From the NCBI RefSeq assembly GCF_014651015.1, contig NZ_BMWB01000021.1, positions 62,001-126,000 of the forward strand: 64,000 nucleotides of DNA, in the 5' to 3' direction. The stretch is from Streptomyces xantholiticus (lineage in GTDB: Bacteria > Actinomycetota > Actinomycetes > Streptomycetales > Streptomycetaceae). Below are positions 35,278 to 43,524 of this stretch, one piece after another. Made by a program: the position numbers and the translations under genes. How positions within the stretch are numbered: the first letter of the stretch is position 1; the number at the start of each line of letters is the position of its first letter. The notes under the pieces were generated by a model. That model ran no database searches. It was not told where the DNA came from and saw nothing but the letters and a program-made list of their open reading frames with translations.

Positions 35278-35997
35278 ATGACCGAGAAGACCATCCCGCT
35301 CCTGCCCTGCCGGACGATCCAGCCGGTGGTCGATTTCTACACCGCCCTGGGTTTCGAGACGACTTACCTGCAGAAGAGCCCCTACCCCTACGCCGTCGTC
35401 GAGCGCGGCCCCGTGCAGTTGCAGTTCTTCGGCATGAAGCAGTACGACCCGACGGAGTCCTACTCGGGCTGCTACCTCCTCACCGACGACGTCGACGCAC
35501 TCCATGAGACGTTCCGCGCCGGGCTCAGGACGGCATACGGCCGGACGCCGTCCCGAGGGCTGCCGCGCATCGGTCCGCTGAAGGACATGTCGTACGGCAT
35601 GCGGCAGTTCCTGATGACCGACCCCGGCGGCAACACCATCCGGGTCGGGCAGCGGATCAGCGACGACTCCGGTCACCGGCCCGCGCCCGAGGAGACGTAC
35701 GCACGCGCCCTGCACCTGGCCGATCTGTTCGCCGACTCCAAGCAGGACCTGCCCGGAGCGGCACGGATCATCGACCACGCACTGGCGAAGGAGGACGAAC
35801 GGCTCCCCGCCGTACAGCATCTGAGGCTGCTGGTCCTTCGCGGTGACATCGCCGGGCGGCTCGGCGACGAACCGCTCGCCGGCCGGCTGCTGGAGCGGGC
35901 GGCGGCACTGCGGCTCGACGCCGAGGAGCGGGAGTCGGCGCGGGACGCCCTGGCCCGGCTGGCCGAACTGCGGGACCGGGGCATGTCCGGCGGATGA
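35278..35997 (+). CDS. VOC (glyoxalase/bleomycin-resistance type) protein with helical tail
   Basis: 239 residues. Residues 1-125 form a vicinal-oxygen-chelate domain: VVDFYTALGFETTY, LQFFGMKQYDP and FLMTDPGGNTIRVGQ. Residues 135-239 are an Ala/Leu/Arg-rich helical extension resembling a tetratricopeptide-type tail. VOC proteins bind or modify small molecules, often antibiotics. The ligand is unknown, and the PadR neighbour suggests inducible expression. Confidence 0.85.
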   Translation: MTEKTIPLLPCRTIQPVVDFYTALGFETTYLQKSPYPYAVVERGPVQLQFFGMKQYDPTESYSGCYLLTDDVDALHETFRAGLRTAYGRTPSRGLPRIGPLKDMSYGMRQFLMTDPGGNTIRVGQRISDDSGHRPAPEETYARALHLADLFADSKQDLPGAARIIDHALAKEDERLPAVQHLRLLVLRGDIAGRLGDEPLAGRLLERAAALRLDAEERESARDALARLAELRDRGMSGG

Positions 35998-36048
35998 GGC
36001 GCCGACCCGGCCGGGACCGCCGGACAGGCCCTGGCCCCGCGCCGCCTG

Positions 36049-36594
36049 TCAGTCGCCCTGGCCGCCCTCCAGGGCGATCAGGGCGAAGGCTCCCTTGCCG
36101 TCCAGGGATTCGCGGATGATGTCCGCGTGACCCGCGTGCCGGGCGATCTCCTCGACCAGGTGCATCATCAGCCAGCGCATCGAGACCCTGCCGTCCTTCG
36201 GGAACCAGGGCGCCGGCGGCAGCGGGAAGGTGTCGTCCAGGCTCGGCACCGAGCGGATGAACTCCTCGGTCTCCTCGGCGACCGAGTCCCAGAAGGCCAG
36301 CATCCCGGGGACGGTCTCCTCACCCACCAGGCGGAAGCTGTCGCCCCAGGTGTCCTCGGTGCGCTGCCGTTCGTTCGGCCGCTGCTGCGCCATCCGCAGC
36401 CAGTTGAGTTCCATCTCGGCCACGTGCTTGAGCAGGCCGGACAGGGACAGTTCGCTGGCGCTCGGCCGGCTCGCGGCCTGCTCCTCGCTGAGCCCGAGGA
36501 CGGAGCGCCGGATCGCGCCGCGCTGGGCCTCTGCGAAGGAGAGGAGCGCGCCGCGCTCGTCGCCGTGGGCCTCCGCGGGAACGTGAGTGACCAT
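36049..36594 (-). CDS. DinB family protein (DUF664 type)
   Basis: 181-residue four-helix-bundle protein of the DinB/DUF664 superfamily, which includes metal-dependent mycothiol or bacillithiol transferases. Helix-borne histidines appear in LLKHVAEMELNWL, LMMHLVEEIARHAGHADIIRE, the pattern expected for the metal triad. The ATG at 36594 follows AAGGCGG; an upstream start at 36654 is not supported. Substrate unknown. Confidence 0.88.
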   Translation of the reverse strand: MVTHVPAEAHGDERGALLSFAEAQRGAIRRSVLGLSEEQAASRPSASELSLSGLLKHVAEMELNWLRMAQQRPNERQRTEDTWGDSFRLVGEETVPGMLAFWDSVAEETEEFIRSVPSLDDTFPLPPAPWFPKDGRVSMRWLMMHLVEEIARHAGHADIIRESLDGKGAFALIALEGGQGD

Positions 36595-36663
36595 GGTGTC
36601 CGCCTTCCGGCTCTTCATGATGGGGGAGGGCCCGTCCGCCCTCTCCCTCGACACCCAAAGTAC

Positions 36664-36698
36664 GGGCCATTGCGGTCAGGTTCTGTCCGCAATGGCCC
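36664..36698 (-). terminator. Hairpin after aldehyde dehydrogenase gene
   Basis: 12-bp perfect stem (36664-36675 with 36687-36698) and an 11-nt loop, located 19 bp past the stop codon of the leftward dehydrogenase gene and upstream of the DinB gene. Confidence 0.65.
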
Positions 36699-36716
36699 CA
36701 CTGCCGGAAGGATTCC

Positions 36717-38174
36717 TCAGAACGGGAACCGCGAGCGGCCGTGCTGCACCGAGATCCACTTCTGGGTGGTGAACGCGTCCACCATCGAGTCGCCGTTCAG
36801 CCTGCCGATCCCCGACTGCTTCTCCCCGCCGAAGGGGACGATCGGCTCGTCGTGCACGGTGCCGTCATTGATGTGGATCATGCCGGTGTTCACCCGCTTG
36901 GCGAGCCGCACACCGCGCTCCACATCGCCGGTGTGCACAGCGCCGCTCAGACCGTACGGGGTGTCGTTGGCGATCCTGACCGCCTCCTCCTCGCCGTCGA
37001 AGGGGATGATCAGCGCGACCGGCCCGAAGATCTCCTGGGTGAGGACCGGCGCGTCGGCCGGGAGCCCGGTCAGTACCGACGGCGAGACCAGGTTGCCGTC
37101 GGTGGTGCCGTGCAGCAGGGCCGTCGCGCCCGCCTCGACCGTCTGGTCGACCAGCGAGGAGACGGCGTCCGCCTGCGAGGCGTTGATGAGCGGCCCGATG
37201 TGGGTCGTCGGGTCGGCGGGGTCGCCCACCTTGAGGGTGCGCACCTTGGCGACGAACTTCTCCGTGAACTCCTTCTCGACCGAGCGGTCCACCAGGATGC
37301 GGTTGGCCGCCATGCAGACCTGGCCCTGGTGCACGTAACGGCTGAAGACGGCGGCGTCCACCGCGTAGTCGATGTCGGCGTCGTCGAGCACGATCAGCGC
37401 GCTGTTGCCGCCGAGTTCGAGGATGGCCTGCTTGAAGTTGGCCGCGCAGACGGTGGCCACGTGACGGCCGACCTTGTCCGAGCCGGTGAAGGAGATCGTC
37501 TTCGGGACAGGGTGCGCGATGAGCGCGTCACCGATCTCGGCTATGTCCGTGATCACGACGTTCAGCAGGCCGGCCGTCAGCCCCGCGTCCTCGAACACCT
37601 TGGCCACCAGTGATCCACCACAGATCGGCGTGTTCTGGTGCGGCTTCAGCACGACCGCGTTGCCGAGCGCCAGCGCGGGGGCGACCGACTTGATCGACAG
37701 CAGGAAGGGGAAGTTGAAGGGGCTGATGACTCCGACCACACCGACCGGGACGCGATAGACGCGGTTCTCCTTGCCGTCGACCGGCGAAGGCAGGATGCGG
37801 CCCTCGGGCCGCAGCGCCAGATGGACCGCCTCGCGCAGGAACTCCTTGGCCAGGTGAACCTCGAAGGCCGCCTTGAGACGCGTGCCGCCGAGCTCCTTGA
37901 TGATCGCCTCGGCGATCTCCTGCTCGCGGTCCTCGATGATCCGCAGGGCCCGCTCGAAGACCGTCCGGCGGGCGTACGGGTTGGTCTGCGCCCATGACTG
38001 CTGCGCGCGCTCCGCCGCCCGGTAGGCCAGGTCCACCTCGTCGGCGGTGGCCACGGGGATCGAGGCGAGCTTCTCCCCGTCGTACGGATTGAAGTCGATG
38101 ATGTCCCAGGAGCCGCTGCCTGGCCTCCACTCGCCGTCTATGTACTGCTGGGCCAGGTCGGTGAAGAAGGCCAT
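36717..38174 (-). CDS. Aldehyde dehydrogenase, benzaldehyde type
   Basis: 485-residue NAD(P)-dependent aldehyde dehydrogenase. The catalytic glutamate is in QAILELGGNSALIV and the nucleophilic cysteine in HQGQVCMAANRILV. The substrate tunnel signature GVISPFNFPFLLSIK and the ending FTTQKWISVQHGRSRFPF recall benzaldehyde/vanillin-type enzymes. AAGGGA precedes the ATG at 38174. The long frame extending to 39239 crosses the next gene and is an artefact. Confidence 0.9.
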   Translation of the reverse strand: MAFFTDLAQQYIDGEWRPGSGSWDIIDFNPYDGEKLASIPVATADEVDLAYRAAERAQQSWAQTNPYARRTVFERALRIIEDREQEIAEAIIKELGGTRLKAAFEVHLAKEFLREAVHLALRPEGRILPSPVDGKENRVYRVPVGVVGVISPFNFPFLLSIKSVAPALALGNAVVLKPHQNTPICGGSLVAKVFEDAGLTAGLLNVVITDIAEIGDALIAHPVPKTISFTGSDKVGRHVATVCAANFKQAILELGGNSALIVLDDADIDYAVDAAVFSRYVHQGQVCMAANRILVDRSVEKEFTEKFVAKVRTLKVGDPADPTTHIGPLINASQADAVSSLVDQTVEAGATALLHGTTDGNLVSPSVLTGLPADAPVLTQEIFGPVALIIPFDGEEEAVRIANDTPYGLSGAVHTGDVERGVRLAKRVNTGMIHINDGTVHDEPIVPFGGEKQSGIGRLNGDSMVDAFTTQKWISVQHGRSRFPF

Positions 38175-38236
38175 GTGATCCCTTACTCCAGAGGCATGAG
38201 CACGGAAGTCTGATGTGACGTCATCGTACTTATGTT

Positions 38237-39070
38237 TCAGATGAGTTGGAGAAGTCCCCGAAGAAGGTCCCGGGTCTCGGCCGGATCCGGACTGTCCTCC
38301 GCGAGCCGTTCCATCACCCGCTCGTACTGCGCGACCTCCTCGCGCTTGTCCAGGTACAGCGCGCTGGTCAGCTGCTCCAGATAGACGAGGTCCGAGAGGT
38401 CCGACTCCGGGAAGCGCAGCAGGGTGAACGCACCGCTCTCGCCCGCGTGTCCGCCGAAACTGAACGGCATCACCTGGAGGGTGATGTCGGGCTGTTCGGA
38501 GACCTCGATCAGATGGCGCAGCTGGGCCTGCATCACGGCCCGGTCGCCGTACGGACGGCGCAGCGCAGCCTCGTCCAGTACCACGTGCAGATGCGGGGCG
38601 CGTTCGGAGACGAGGGTCTTCTGGCGTTCCAGGCGCAGCGCGACCCGGCGGTCGATCTCGGCCTGCGGGGCGTCGGGCATGCCACGGGTCACGACGGCGT
38701 GCGCGTACGACTCGGTCTGCAGGAGCCCGTGCACGAACTGCACCTCGTAGATACGGATCAGCGAGGCGGCACCCTCGAGGCCGATGTACGTCTGGAACCA
38801 GCCGGGCAGTACGTCGCCGAAGCTGTGCCACCAGCCGGCGACGTTGGCCTCCTTGGCGAGACCGAGGAGTGCAGCCCGCTCGGCGTCGTCGGCCACGCCG
38901 TAGAGCGTCAGCAGGTCCTCGACGTCGCGCGCCTTGAAGCTCACCCGACCCAACTCCATACGGCTGATCTTGGATTCGGACGCGCGGATCGAGTACCCGG
39001 CCGCCTCCCGGGTGATCCCCCGCGACTCCCTCAGCCTTCTGAGCTGTGAACCCAGCAGGATGCGCCGCAC
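38237..39070 (-). CDS. XRE family regulator with DUF5753 (WhiJ-like)
   Basis: 277-residue regulator. The N-terminal helix-turn-helix LRESRGITREAAGYSIRASE is followed by a long DUF5753 ligand-sensing-type domain (GWFQTYIGLEGAASLIRIYE through YLEQLTSALYLDKREE). Such proteins are abundant in Streptomyces and pair with DUF397 partner proteins and anti-sigma-like ATPases, both found just downstream. Of the two adjacent GTG codons, 39070 lies 7 nt from GGAGG. Confidence 0.9.
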   Translation of the reverse strand: MRRILLGSQLRRLRESRGITREAAGYSIRASESKISRMELGRVSFKARDVEDLLTLYGVADDAERAALLGLAKEANVAGWWHSFGDVLPGWFQTYIGLEGAASLIRIYEVQFVHGLLQTESYAHAVVTRGMPDAPQAEIDRRVALRLERQKTLVSERAPHLHVVLDEAALRRPYGDRAVMQAQLRHLIEVSEQPDITLQVMPFSFGGHAGESGAFTLLRFPESDLSDLVYLEQLTSALYLDKREEVAQYERVMERLAEDSPDPAETRDLLRGLLQLI

Positions 39071-39471
39071 CACCGAACCTCCGCCGGGACCCTCGGCTCG
39101 GGTTTGCCCCCACGACCACTCGGCCTCGCCTGCCGCCACGACTCGACCCTCCCCATCCCTGTTGCGCTTCGCTGTTGCCGGACAGCACCGATGCTGCCGG
39201 GAGTCCCCCCGAATCCCAAGAGCCGGATTCTGCCACCAAAATGCTTCAGCGCGTACTCATTCGGTTACTGAAACGGAAAGCCACCGTCCACTGAAACGCA
39301 AGAGATGTGCGGAAGAAATGAGTAACAAACGGCACGGGGTCGGACAGGTCCGGCGCGTGCACGTGCATCTGCCCTTGCATCTGCTCTACGCATTGGGAAC
39401 GATGGTTCTCGCGCACCTGCGTGCTCGTTCGTGTTGTAGCGTCACAGCCGCGATTCCCGGGAGTGCCTCGC
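39071..39471. promoter_or_regulatory. Divergent control region of the XRE / ATPase cassette
   Basis: 401 bp without a credible gene. It contains GCGTGCACGTGCATCTGC at 39355-39372, then a second TGCATCTGC at 39376-39384, about 90 bp ahead of the ATPase gene. The same 18-mer recurs in opposite orientation ahead of the DUF397 gene. Nothing else stands out. Confidence 0.6.
39355..39384 (+). promoter_or_regulatory. TGCAT-rich element, copy 1
   Basis: GCGTGCACGTGCATCTGC (39355-39372) contains the dyad TGCACGTGCA and is followed by a direct repeat of TGCATCTGC 12 bp further on. It has the same orientation as the downstream ATPase gene. Probable regulator-binding site of the XRE cassette. Confidence 0.55.
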
Positions 39472-39966
39472 ATGGGACCGAATGGATCCACCATGCTCGC
39501 GCCGTTACGGCAGGGCCTTCCCCCGATCGACCCCGCGGCCGTCTCCAGTTCGGCCTCGTGCGCCCTGCCCGCCCGCTTCGAAGCGGTCCGGGGCGCCCGA
39601 CGGTTCACCCGAAGCACGCTCGGCCGGTGGGAGCTCGACGAGCGGTTCGACGATGTCGCACTGGTCGTGTCCGAGCTGGTGACCAACGCCCTGCGGCACG
39701 CCCTGCCGGCGGAGAACACCCCTGACGAGCCCGCCAAGGAAGCGCCGGTGCGGCTGCATCTGATGCGCTGGACCGGTCGGCTGGTGTGCGCGGTGCGCGA
39801 CCCGAGCCACGACGGCCCACGATCGCGGGAGGCGGAGGAGGACTTCTCCGCCGAGTCCGGCCGCGGGCTGTTCCTCGTGGACTCCTTCAGCGACGGCTGG
39901 GGCTGGCACCCGCTCGCCGGATCACTGCGCGGCAAGGTGGTCTGGGCGCTGTTCCGGCTGGGCTGA
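39472..39966 (+). CDS. ATP-binding protein, anti-sigma-factor-like HATPase
   Basis: 164-residue GHKL ATPase domain protein of the RsbW-like class common in Streptomyces. The N box VSELVTNALRHA and G-box-type SGRGLFLVDSFSDGWGW are intact. Such proteins bind regulators or sigma factors and may phosphorylate antagonists. The ATG at 39472 has GGGAG 8 nt upstream. It forms a cassette with the divergent XRE gene and the convergent DUF397 gene. Confidence 0.88.
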   Translation: MGPNGSTMLAPLRQGLPPIDPAAVSSSASCALPARFEAVRGARRFTRSTLGRWELDERFDDVALVVSELVTNALRHALPAENTPDEPAKEAPVRLHLMRWTGRLVCAVRDPSHDGPRSREAEEDFSAESGRGLFLVDSFSDGWGWHPLAGSLRGKVVWALFRLG

Positions 39967-40091
39967 ACCTCCGGGTACGTACCCGAGAAGGCGCCGGGAG
40001 GCCCGTCCGGCCCGGCGTCCGCCGCCGCGCACCGTGGTGAACGGGTGATCATGTCGTCCCGTTCGACCACGTAGCCGCCGTGGTCGGACCC

Positions 40092-40334
40092 TCAGGCTCC
40101 CGCGATCAGATGGTCGAACTCGCCGTCCTTGACGCCCAGTAGCAGCGCCTCGATCTCGGCGGGCGTGTAGACCAGTGCGGGCCCCTCGGGGTGCCGCGAA
40201 TTACGCATGGCCACATCGCCGCCCGGCAGCCTGGCGAACTCCACGCACGACCCTTGCGAGTTGCTGTGCCTGCTCTTCTGCCAGACGACCCCATGAAGCT
40301 CCGTGGCCGCCATGCCGTTGTACACGTGGTGCAC
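40092..40334 (-). CDS. DUF397 domain protein
   Basis: 80-residue DUF397 protein, the usual small partner of XRE/DUF5753 regulators. Family residues: WQKSRHSNSQGSCVEFA, VAMRNSRHPEGPALVYT and a Phe near the end. The GTG at 40334 has GGGAG 6 nt upstream. The copy-2 TGCAT element lies 55-105 bp upstream in the same relative orientation as copy 1 has to the ATPase gene. Confidence 0.88.
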   Translation of the reverse strand: MHHVYNGMAATELHGVVWQKSRHSNSQGSCVEFARLPGGDVAMRNSRHPEGPALVYTPAEIEALLLGVKDGEFDHLIAGA

Positions 40335-40388
40335 AAGTCGCTCCCGGGATGCAAGGTGCAGGTGTCAACTATCCGGGATCATAGCTGT

Positions 40389-40440
40389 GTTCATATGCAG
40401 AATGCATGAGGCGTATGCATGAGCAGATGCACGTGCACGC
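40389..40440 (-). promoter_or_regulatory. TGCAT-rich element, copy 2
   Basis: GCAGATGCACGTGCACGC (40423-40440) is the exact reverse complement of the 18-mer at 39355-39372. Further ATGCA units lie at about 40395, 40403 and 40416. It precedes the leftward DUF397 gene. Confidence 0.55.
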
Positions 40441-40567
40441 CGGGTGGCACCGCGGTTACAGCTGCGGTCTCCGAACGTATAGACGTCTTCCGTCGGCCAT
40501 CGGTGCCGTCCCCGGGCAACCGGATCGGGCCCCGCCCGGCAAGACGTACGGACGGAGCCCGGCCCCT

Positions 40568-40819
40568 TCAGCGGCCCGCGGCGGTGGAGGCGCCCGGCAG
40601 CAGCGCCATCTCGCGGGCGTTCTTGATGGCGCGGGCCAGCTGACGCTGCTGCTGGGCAGTCACGTTGGTCACCCTGCGGCTGCGGATCTTCCCGCGGTCC
40701 GAGACGAACTTCCGCAGCAGGTCCGTGTCCTTGTAGTCGATGTGGGCGATACCCGCCCGGTCCAGGGGATTGGGACGGGACTTCAGCGGCTTGCGCGCTT
40801 CGGAGCGGCGCGGTGACAT
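40568..40819 (-). CDS. rpsR: 30S ribosomal protein S18, zinc-starvation paralogue
   Basis: 83-residue S18 homologue (KSRPNPLDRAGIAHIDYKD, then RRVTNVTAQQQRQLARAIKNAREMALLP) with no cysteine at all, so it cannot hold zinc. It ends the leftward arm of the zinc-limitation locus, 1 bp from the COG0523 gene. It would replace the zinc-containing S18 when zinc is scarce, freeing metal. The main S18 should be elsewhere, in the rpsF-ssb operon. Confidence 0.93.
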   Translation of the reverse strand: MSPRRSEARKPLKSRPNPLDRAGIAHIDYKDTDLLRKFVSDRGKIRSRRVTNVTAQQQRQLARAIKNAREMALLPGASTAAGR

Positions 40820-40820
40820 G

Positions 40821-41957
40821 TCAGACCTCCAGCAGGGAGTCGAAGGCGGGCGGCAGCCGCTTCCAGGCCTTCCGGCCCGCGGCGTACTCGGAATCGGTCA
40901 ACAGGCAGGACTCGAGAAGCCGTTCGAGTCCATCGCGGTCGAGGCCCGGCGAGGTGAACACCAGGTGCTGGCAGCGATCCCCGTGCTCCGGGTGCCAGTC
41001 CAGCGCGGCTGCCGCCCGGCGCACCGGCGGCACCATCTCCCACGCGGCGTCCGGCAACGAGGCGAGCCAGGGGCCCGCGCTCTCCACACAGAGCGCTCCT
41101 CCGGCCGCGTCCCAGGCGAGCAGGGTGTCCGGCCGGTCGGCGAGCCAGAACCGGCCGCGGCTGCGTGCGGCGGCACAGGTCAGGTCCTCCAGCGCCTGAT
41201 AGAGCCGCTCGGGGTGGAAGGGCCGGCTGCGGTGCCACACATAGGTGCCGACGCCGCAGTCGTCCGCCTCCTGCGGCAGCATCGCGCACGCCGGATGCTG
41301 CGCGGCCGCGGCCGCCTCGACGTCGAACCCGGCGACCGCCGCGGCCGCCAACTCGTCGCTGTCGACGGGGATCCGGCGGGCGGTGGGGTGCAGCTGAACC
41401 AGCAGCGCGTGGTCCTCCTCGTCGGCCTCCCCGCCGTCGAGGACGGCGAGGACCGGGGCGTACTCCAGCTGGCGCGCCCAGGTGTCGGCGATCGTGCGCC
41501 GGTCCGTGGCGGCCGCGGCGAGGCCCGCTTCGGACAGGTCGTCGCCGTTGCCGAGGTAGGGCAGCAGCAGCGCGGGGTCGACGGCCGTCATCACCGATGT
41601 CACCGCGAGGCGTTCGCCGCCGTGCGCGGCGACGACCTCGGCCATGGCCTTGGGTTCGACCGAGTCCCACAGCTCGACGATCGCGAGGCCGGTCGCGCCT
41701 TCGTCGGCGAGCCGCGCCAGTTCGGGCACCAGGTCCTCGCGGAGGGCGCAGCAGGCGCAGTCGTCGACCAGCGGTGTCTCACCGGTGTCGCGGACGCCGA
41801 GTGCGTCGCGCACGGTACGAACGACCGTGCCGCACCCGGCGGCCTGGAGGTCGTGGTGGAGGGCGACGCTGCCTGGCACCGAAGAGAGCAGACGCTCCAC
41901 GGTGGCCCGGCGGGCATCGGCGTGCAGTCCGCCGACGATTGCGACGGGCAGCGTCAC
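40821..41957 (-). CDS. COG0523 (CobW/YciC-type) GTPase, putative zinc metallochaperone
   Basis: 378-residue G3E-family protein with the metal motif CACC in DDCACCALREDL and a CobW C-terminal domain (ending near the PGLDRDGLERLLESCLLTD segment). The N-terminal P-loop is degenerate: the usual GxxGxGKT is IVGGLHADARR, so GTP use is doubtful. It lies between L31 and S18 paralogues. The GTG at 41957 overlaps the L31 stop by 4 bp. Such proteins deliver zinc to priority enzymes under starvation. Confidence 0.85.
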   Translation of the reverse strand: MTLPVAIVGGLHADARRATVERLLSSVPGSVALHHDLQAAGCGTVVRTVRDALGVRDTGETPLVDDCACCALREDLVPELARLADEGATGLAIVELWDSVEPKAMAEVVAAHGGERLAVTSVMTAVDPALLLPYLGNGDDLSEAGLAAAATDRRTIADTWARQLEYAPVLAVLDGGEADEEDHALLVQLHPTARRIPVDSDELAAAAVAGFDVEAAAAAQHPACAMLPQEADDCGVGTYVWHRSRPFHPERLYQALEDLTCAAARSRGRFWLADRPDTLLAWDAAGGALCVESAGPWLASLPDAAWEMVPPVRRAAAALDWHPEHGDRCQHLVFTSPGLDRDGLERLLESCLLTDSEYAAGRKAWKRLPPAFDSLLEV

Positions 41958-42202
41958 CGTCGGCCTCCGTAACGGCGCTCGAAGCGCTCGACGCGTCCGG
42001 CGGTGTCGAGCACGCGCGCCGTCCCCGTGTAGAAGGGGTGGCTCGCGGACGAGATCTCCACGTCGATGACCGGGTAGGTGTTGCCGTCCTCCCACTCCAC
42101 GGTCTTCTCACTGGTGGCGGTCGACCGGGTGAGGAAGGCGAAGCCGGCGGCCTTGTCGCGGAAGACGACCGGTGCGTAGGGCGGGTGGATGCCGGGCTTC
42201 AT
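41954..42202 (-). CDS. rpmE2: 50S ribosomal protein L31 type B
   Basis: 82-residue type B L31 without the CxxC zinc pairs. MKPGIHPPYAPVVFRDK, then SSASHPFYTG and RVERFERRYG are diagnostic. It replaces zinc-binding L31 under zinc limitation. The gap to L33 is 3 bp, so the genes form one transcript from the Zur box region. Confidence 0.95.
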   Translation of the reverse strand: MKPGIHPPYAPVVFRDKAAGFAFLTRSTATSEKTVEWEDGNTYPVIDVEISSASHPFYTGTARVLDTAGRVERFERRYGGRR

Positions 42203-42205
42203 CGC

Positions 42206-42370
42206 TCAGCGCTCCTCTCGGAAGTCTACGTGGCGCCCGGCGACCGGGTCGTACTTGCGCAGGGTCAGCCGGTCGGGGTCGTTTCGGCGGTTCTTACGGG
42301 TCACGTAGGTGTAGCCGGTGCCCGCTGTGGAGCGGAGCTTGATGACCGGGCGGATGTCGTTGCGAGCCAT
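42206..42370 (-). CDS. rpmG: 50S ribosomal protein L33, zinc-free form
   Basis: 54-residue L33 (MARNDIRPVIKLRSTAG, YVTRKNRRNDPDRL, LRKYDP) lacking the two CxxC pairs of the zinc-binding form. First gene of the leftward arm, only 14 bp from the Zur box. Confidence 0.95.
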   Translation of the reverse strand: MARNDIRPVIKLRSTAGTGYTYVTRKNRRNDPDRLTLRKYDPVAGRHVDFREER

Positions 42371-42384
42371 GGGGCTAGAATAAA

Positions 42385-42399
42385 TGGAAATGATTTCCA
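42385..42399. promoter_or_regulatory. Zur box
   Basis: TGGAAATGATTTCCA is a 15-bp near-perfect palindrome, very close to the actinobacterial Zur consensus. It sits between divergent rpmG (start 42370) and rpmB (start 42432), where bound Zur-zinc would block both promoters. It explains the cluster of zinc-free ribosomal paralogues on both sides. Confidence 0.88.
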
Positions 42400-42431
42400 T
42401 TACCAAACCACTCCACGAGAGGTGCATCACC

Positions 42432-42668
42432 ATGTCCGCCCACTGCATGCTGACCGGGGCCGCTCCCGGCTTCGGCAATCGCATCTCGCACTCGCACCGG
42501 CGCACGTCCCGCCGCTTCGACCCCAACCTCCAGCGCAAGCGGTACTGGCTCCCGAGCGAGGGCCGTCATGTGCGCCTCACACTCAGCGCGCGGGCGGTCA
42601 AGACCATCGACGTGATCGGCATCGAGGCGGCCGTGGCCCGCATCCGTGCCCGGGGAGTGAAGCTCTGA
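42432..42668 (+). CDS. rpmB: 50S ribosomal protein L28, zinc-starvation paralogue
   Basis: 78-residue L28 (CMLTGAAPGFGNRISHSHRRT, RRFDPNLQRKRYWLPSEGR, then VKTIDVIGIEAA). It has a single cysteine, so no zinc knuckle. First gene of the rightward Zur-controlled arm. Stop and rpsN start overlap as TGATG. Confidence 0.95.
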   Translation: MSAHCMLTGAAPGFGNRISHSHRRTSRRFDPNLQRKRYWLPSEGRHVRLTLSARAVKTIDVIGIEAAVARIRARGVKL

Positions 42669-42973
42669 TGGCGAAGAAGAGCAAGGTCGTACGAGGCGAG
42701 CACCGCAAGGCGGTCGTCGAGCGGTACGCCGCGCGACGGGCGGAGTTGAAGGAGATCATCCGCAGGCCGGGCACGAGCGGGACGGACCGGCGGGCCGCCC
42801 AGGCCGAGTTGCGACGTCAACCCCGTGACGCGAGCGCCACGCGCATCCGCAACAGGGACGGCGTGGACGGCCGACCGCGCGGTCACCTGCGGAAGTTCGG
42901 GCTCTCCAGGGTGCGGATGCGCGAGCAGGCCCACGCCGGGTTCCTCCCCGGAGTCCGCAAGTCCTCCTGGTAG
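42668..42973 (+). CDS. rpsN: 30S ribosomal protein S14, zinc-free form
   Basis: 101-residue long-form S14 (MAKKSKVVRGEHRKAVVERYAARRAELK ordering, LRRQPRDASATRIRNRD, LRKFGLSRVRMREQA) with no cysteines. It overlaps rpmB by one base. It completes a set of five zinc-free ribosomal proteins in 2.4 kb. Confidence 0.95.
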   Translation: MAKKSKVVRGEHRKAVVERYAARRAELKEIIRRPGTSGTDRRAAQAELRRQPRDASATRIRNRDGVDGRPRGHLRKFGLSRVRMREQAHAGFLPGVRKSSW

Positions 42974-43011
42974 CTTGGCGCGGTCTTGCTACCGATCAGG
43001 GGGACAGCGCA

Positions 43012-43494
43012 ATGCGCAAGCTCGTACGTACAACGGCGGCCGCGGCGGGCCTCGTCGCCGCCCTCGCGCTCACCGGCTGCGGCAGCGGCGGGAGCGACGA
43101 CGCCGGCAAGGACGACAAGGCCTCGGCCTCGCCGGCCGAGGCGGGCGCAGACGGCGGCGGTGACGCCGGCCGGAGCCGTGACATCGAGGGCACCTGGACG
43201 GGAGTGAGCGACGGGAAGCCGGTCGCGCTCTCGGTCACGGGCGGCAACGCCGCGATCGTCGCCGACGGGCACGCCTGCACGGGTGAGGTGCAGGACATGG
43301 GCGAGCAGATGCTGGCGCTCAAGTGCGCGGACGGGAACACCGACCGCACGATGGGCGCGATCGAGTCCAACGACGGTACGACGCTGGTCATCTCCTGGGA
43401 CGCAGGCAAGAAGGACACGCTCAAGAAGAGCGGGGCCGGCGAGCTGCCCGACGGCCTGCCGACGGGTCTGCCGACGGAGTTCCAGGCCCCCTGA
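43012..43494 (+). CDS. Small secreted lipoprotein
   Basis: 160-residue protein with a lipoprotein signal: a basic start, a hydrophobic stretch and the lipobox LTGC at about residue 22. A Gly/Ser/Asp-rich linker and a small beta-rich domain (IEGTWTGVSDGKPVALSV and later TLVISWDAGKKDTLKK) follow. No enzymatic motif. It is adjacent to, but not overlapping, rpsN; Zur control is not evident because rpsN may be terminated before it. Function unknown. Confidence 0.82.
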   Translation: MRKLVRTTAAAAGLVAALALTGCGSGGSDDAGKDDKASASPAEAGADGGGDAGRSRDIEGTWTGVSDGKPVALSVTGGNAAIVADGHACTGEVQDMGEQMLALKCADGNTDRTMGAIESNDGTTLVISWDAGKKDTLKKSGAGELPDGLPTGLPTEFQAP

Positions 43495-43524
43495 CGACCA
43501 CGGGCAGGACGGCACCACGTCAGG

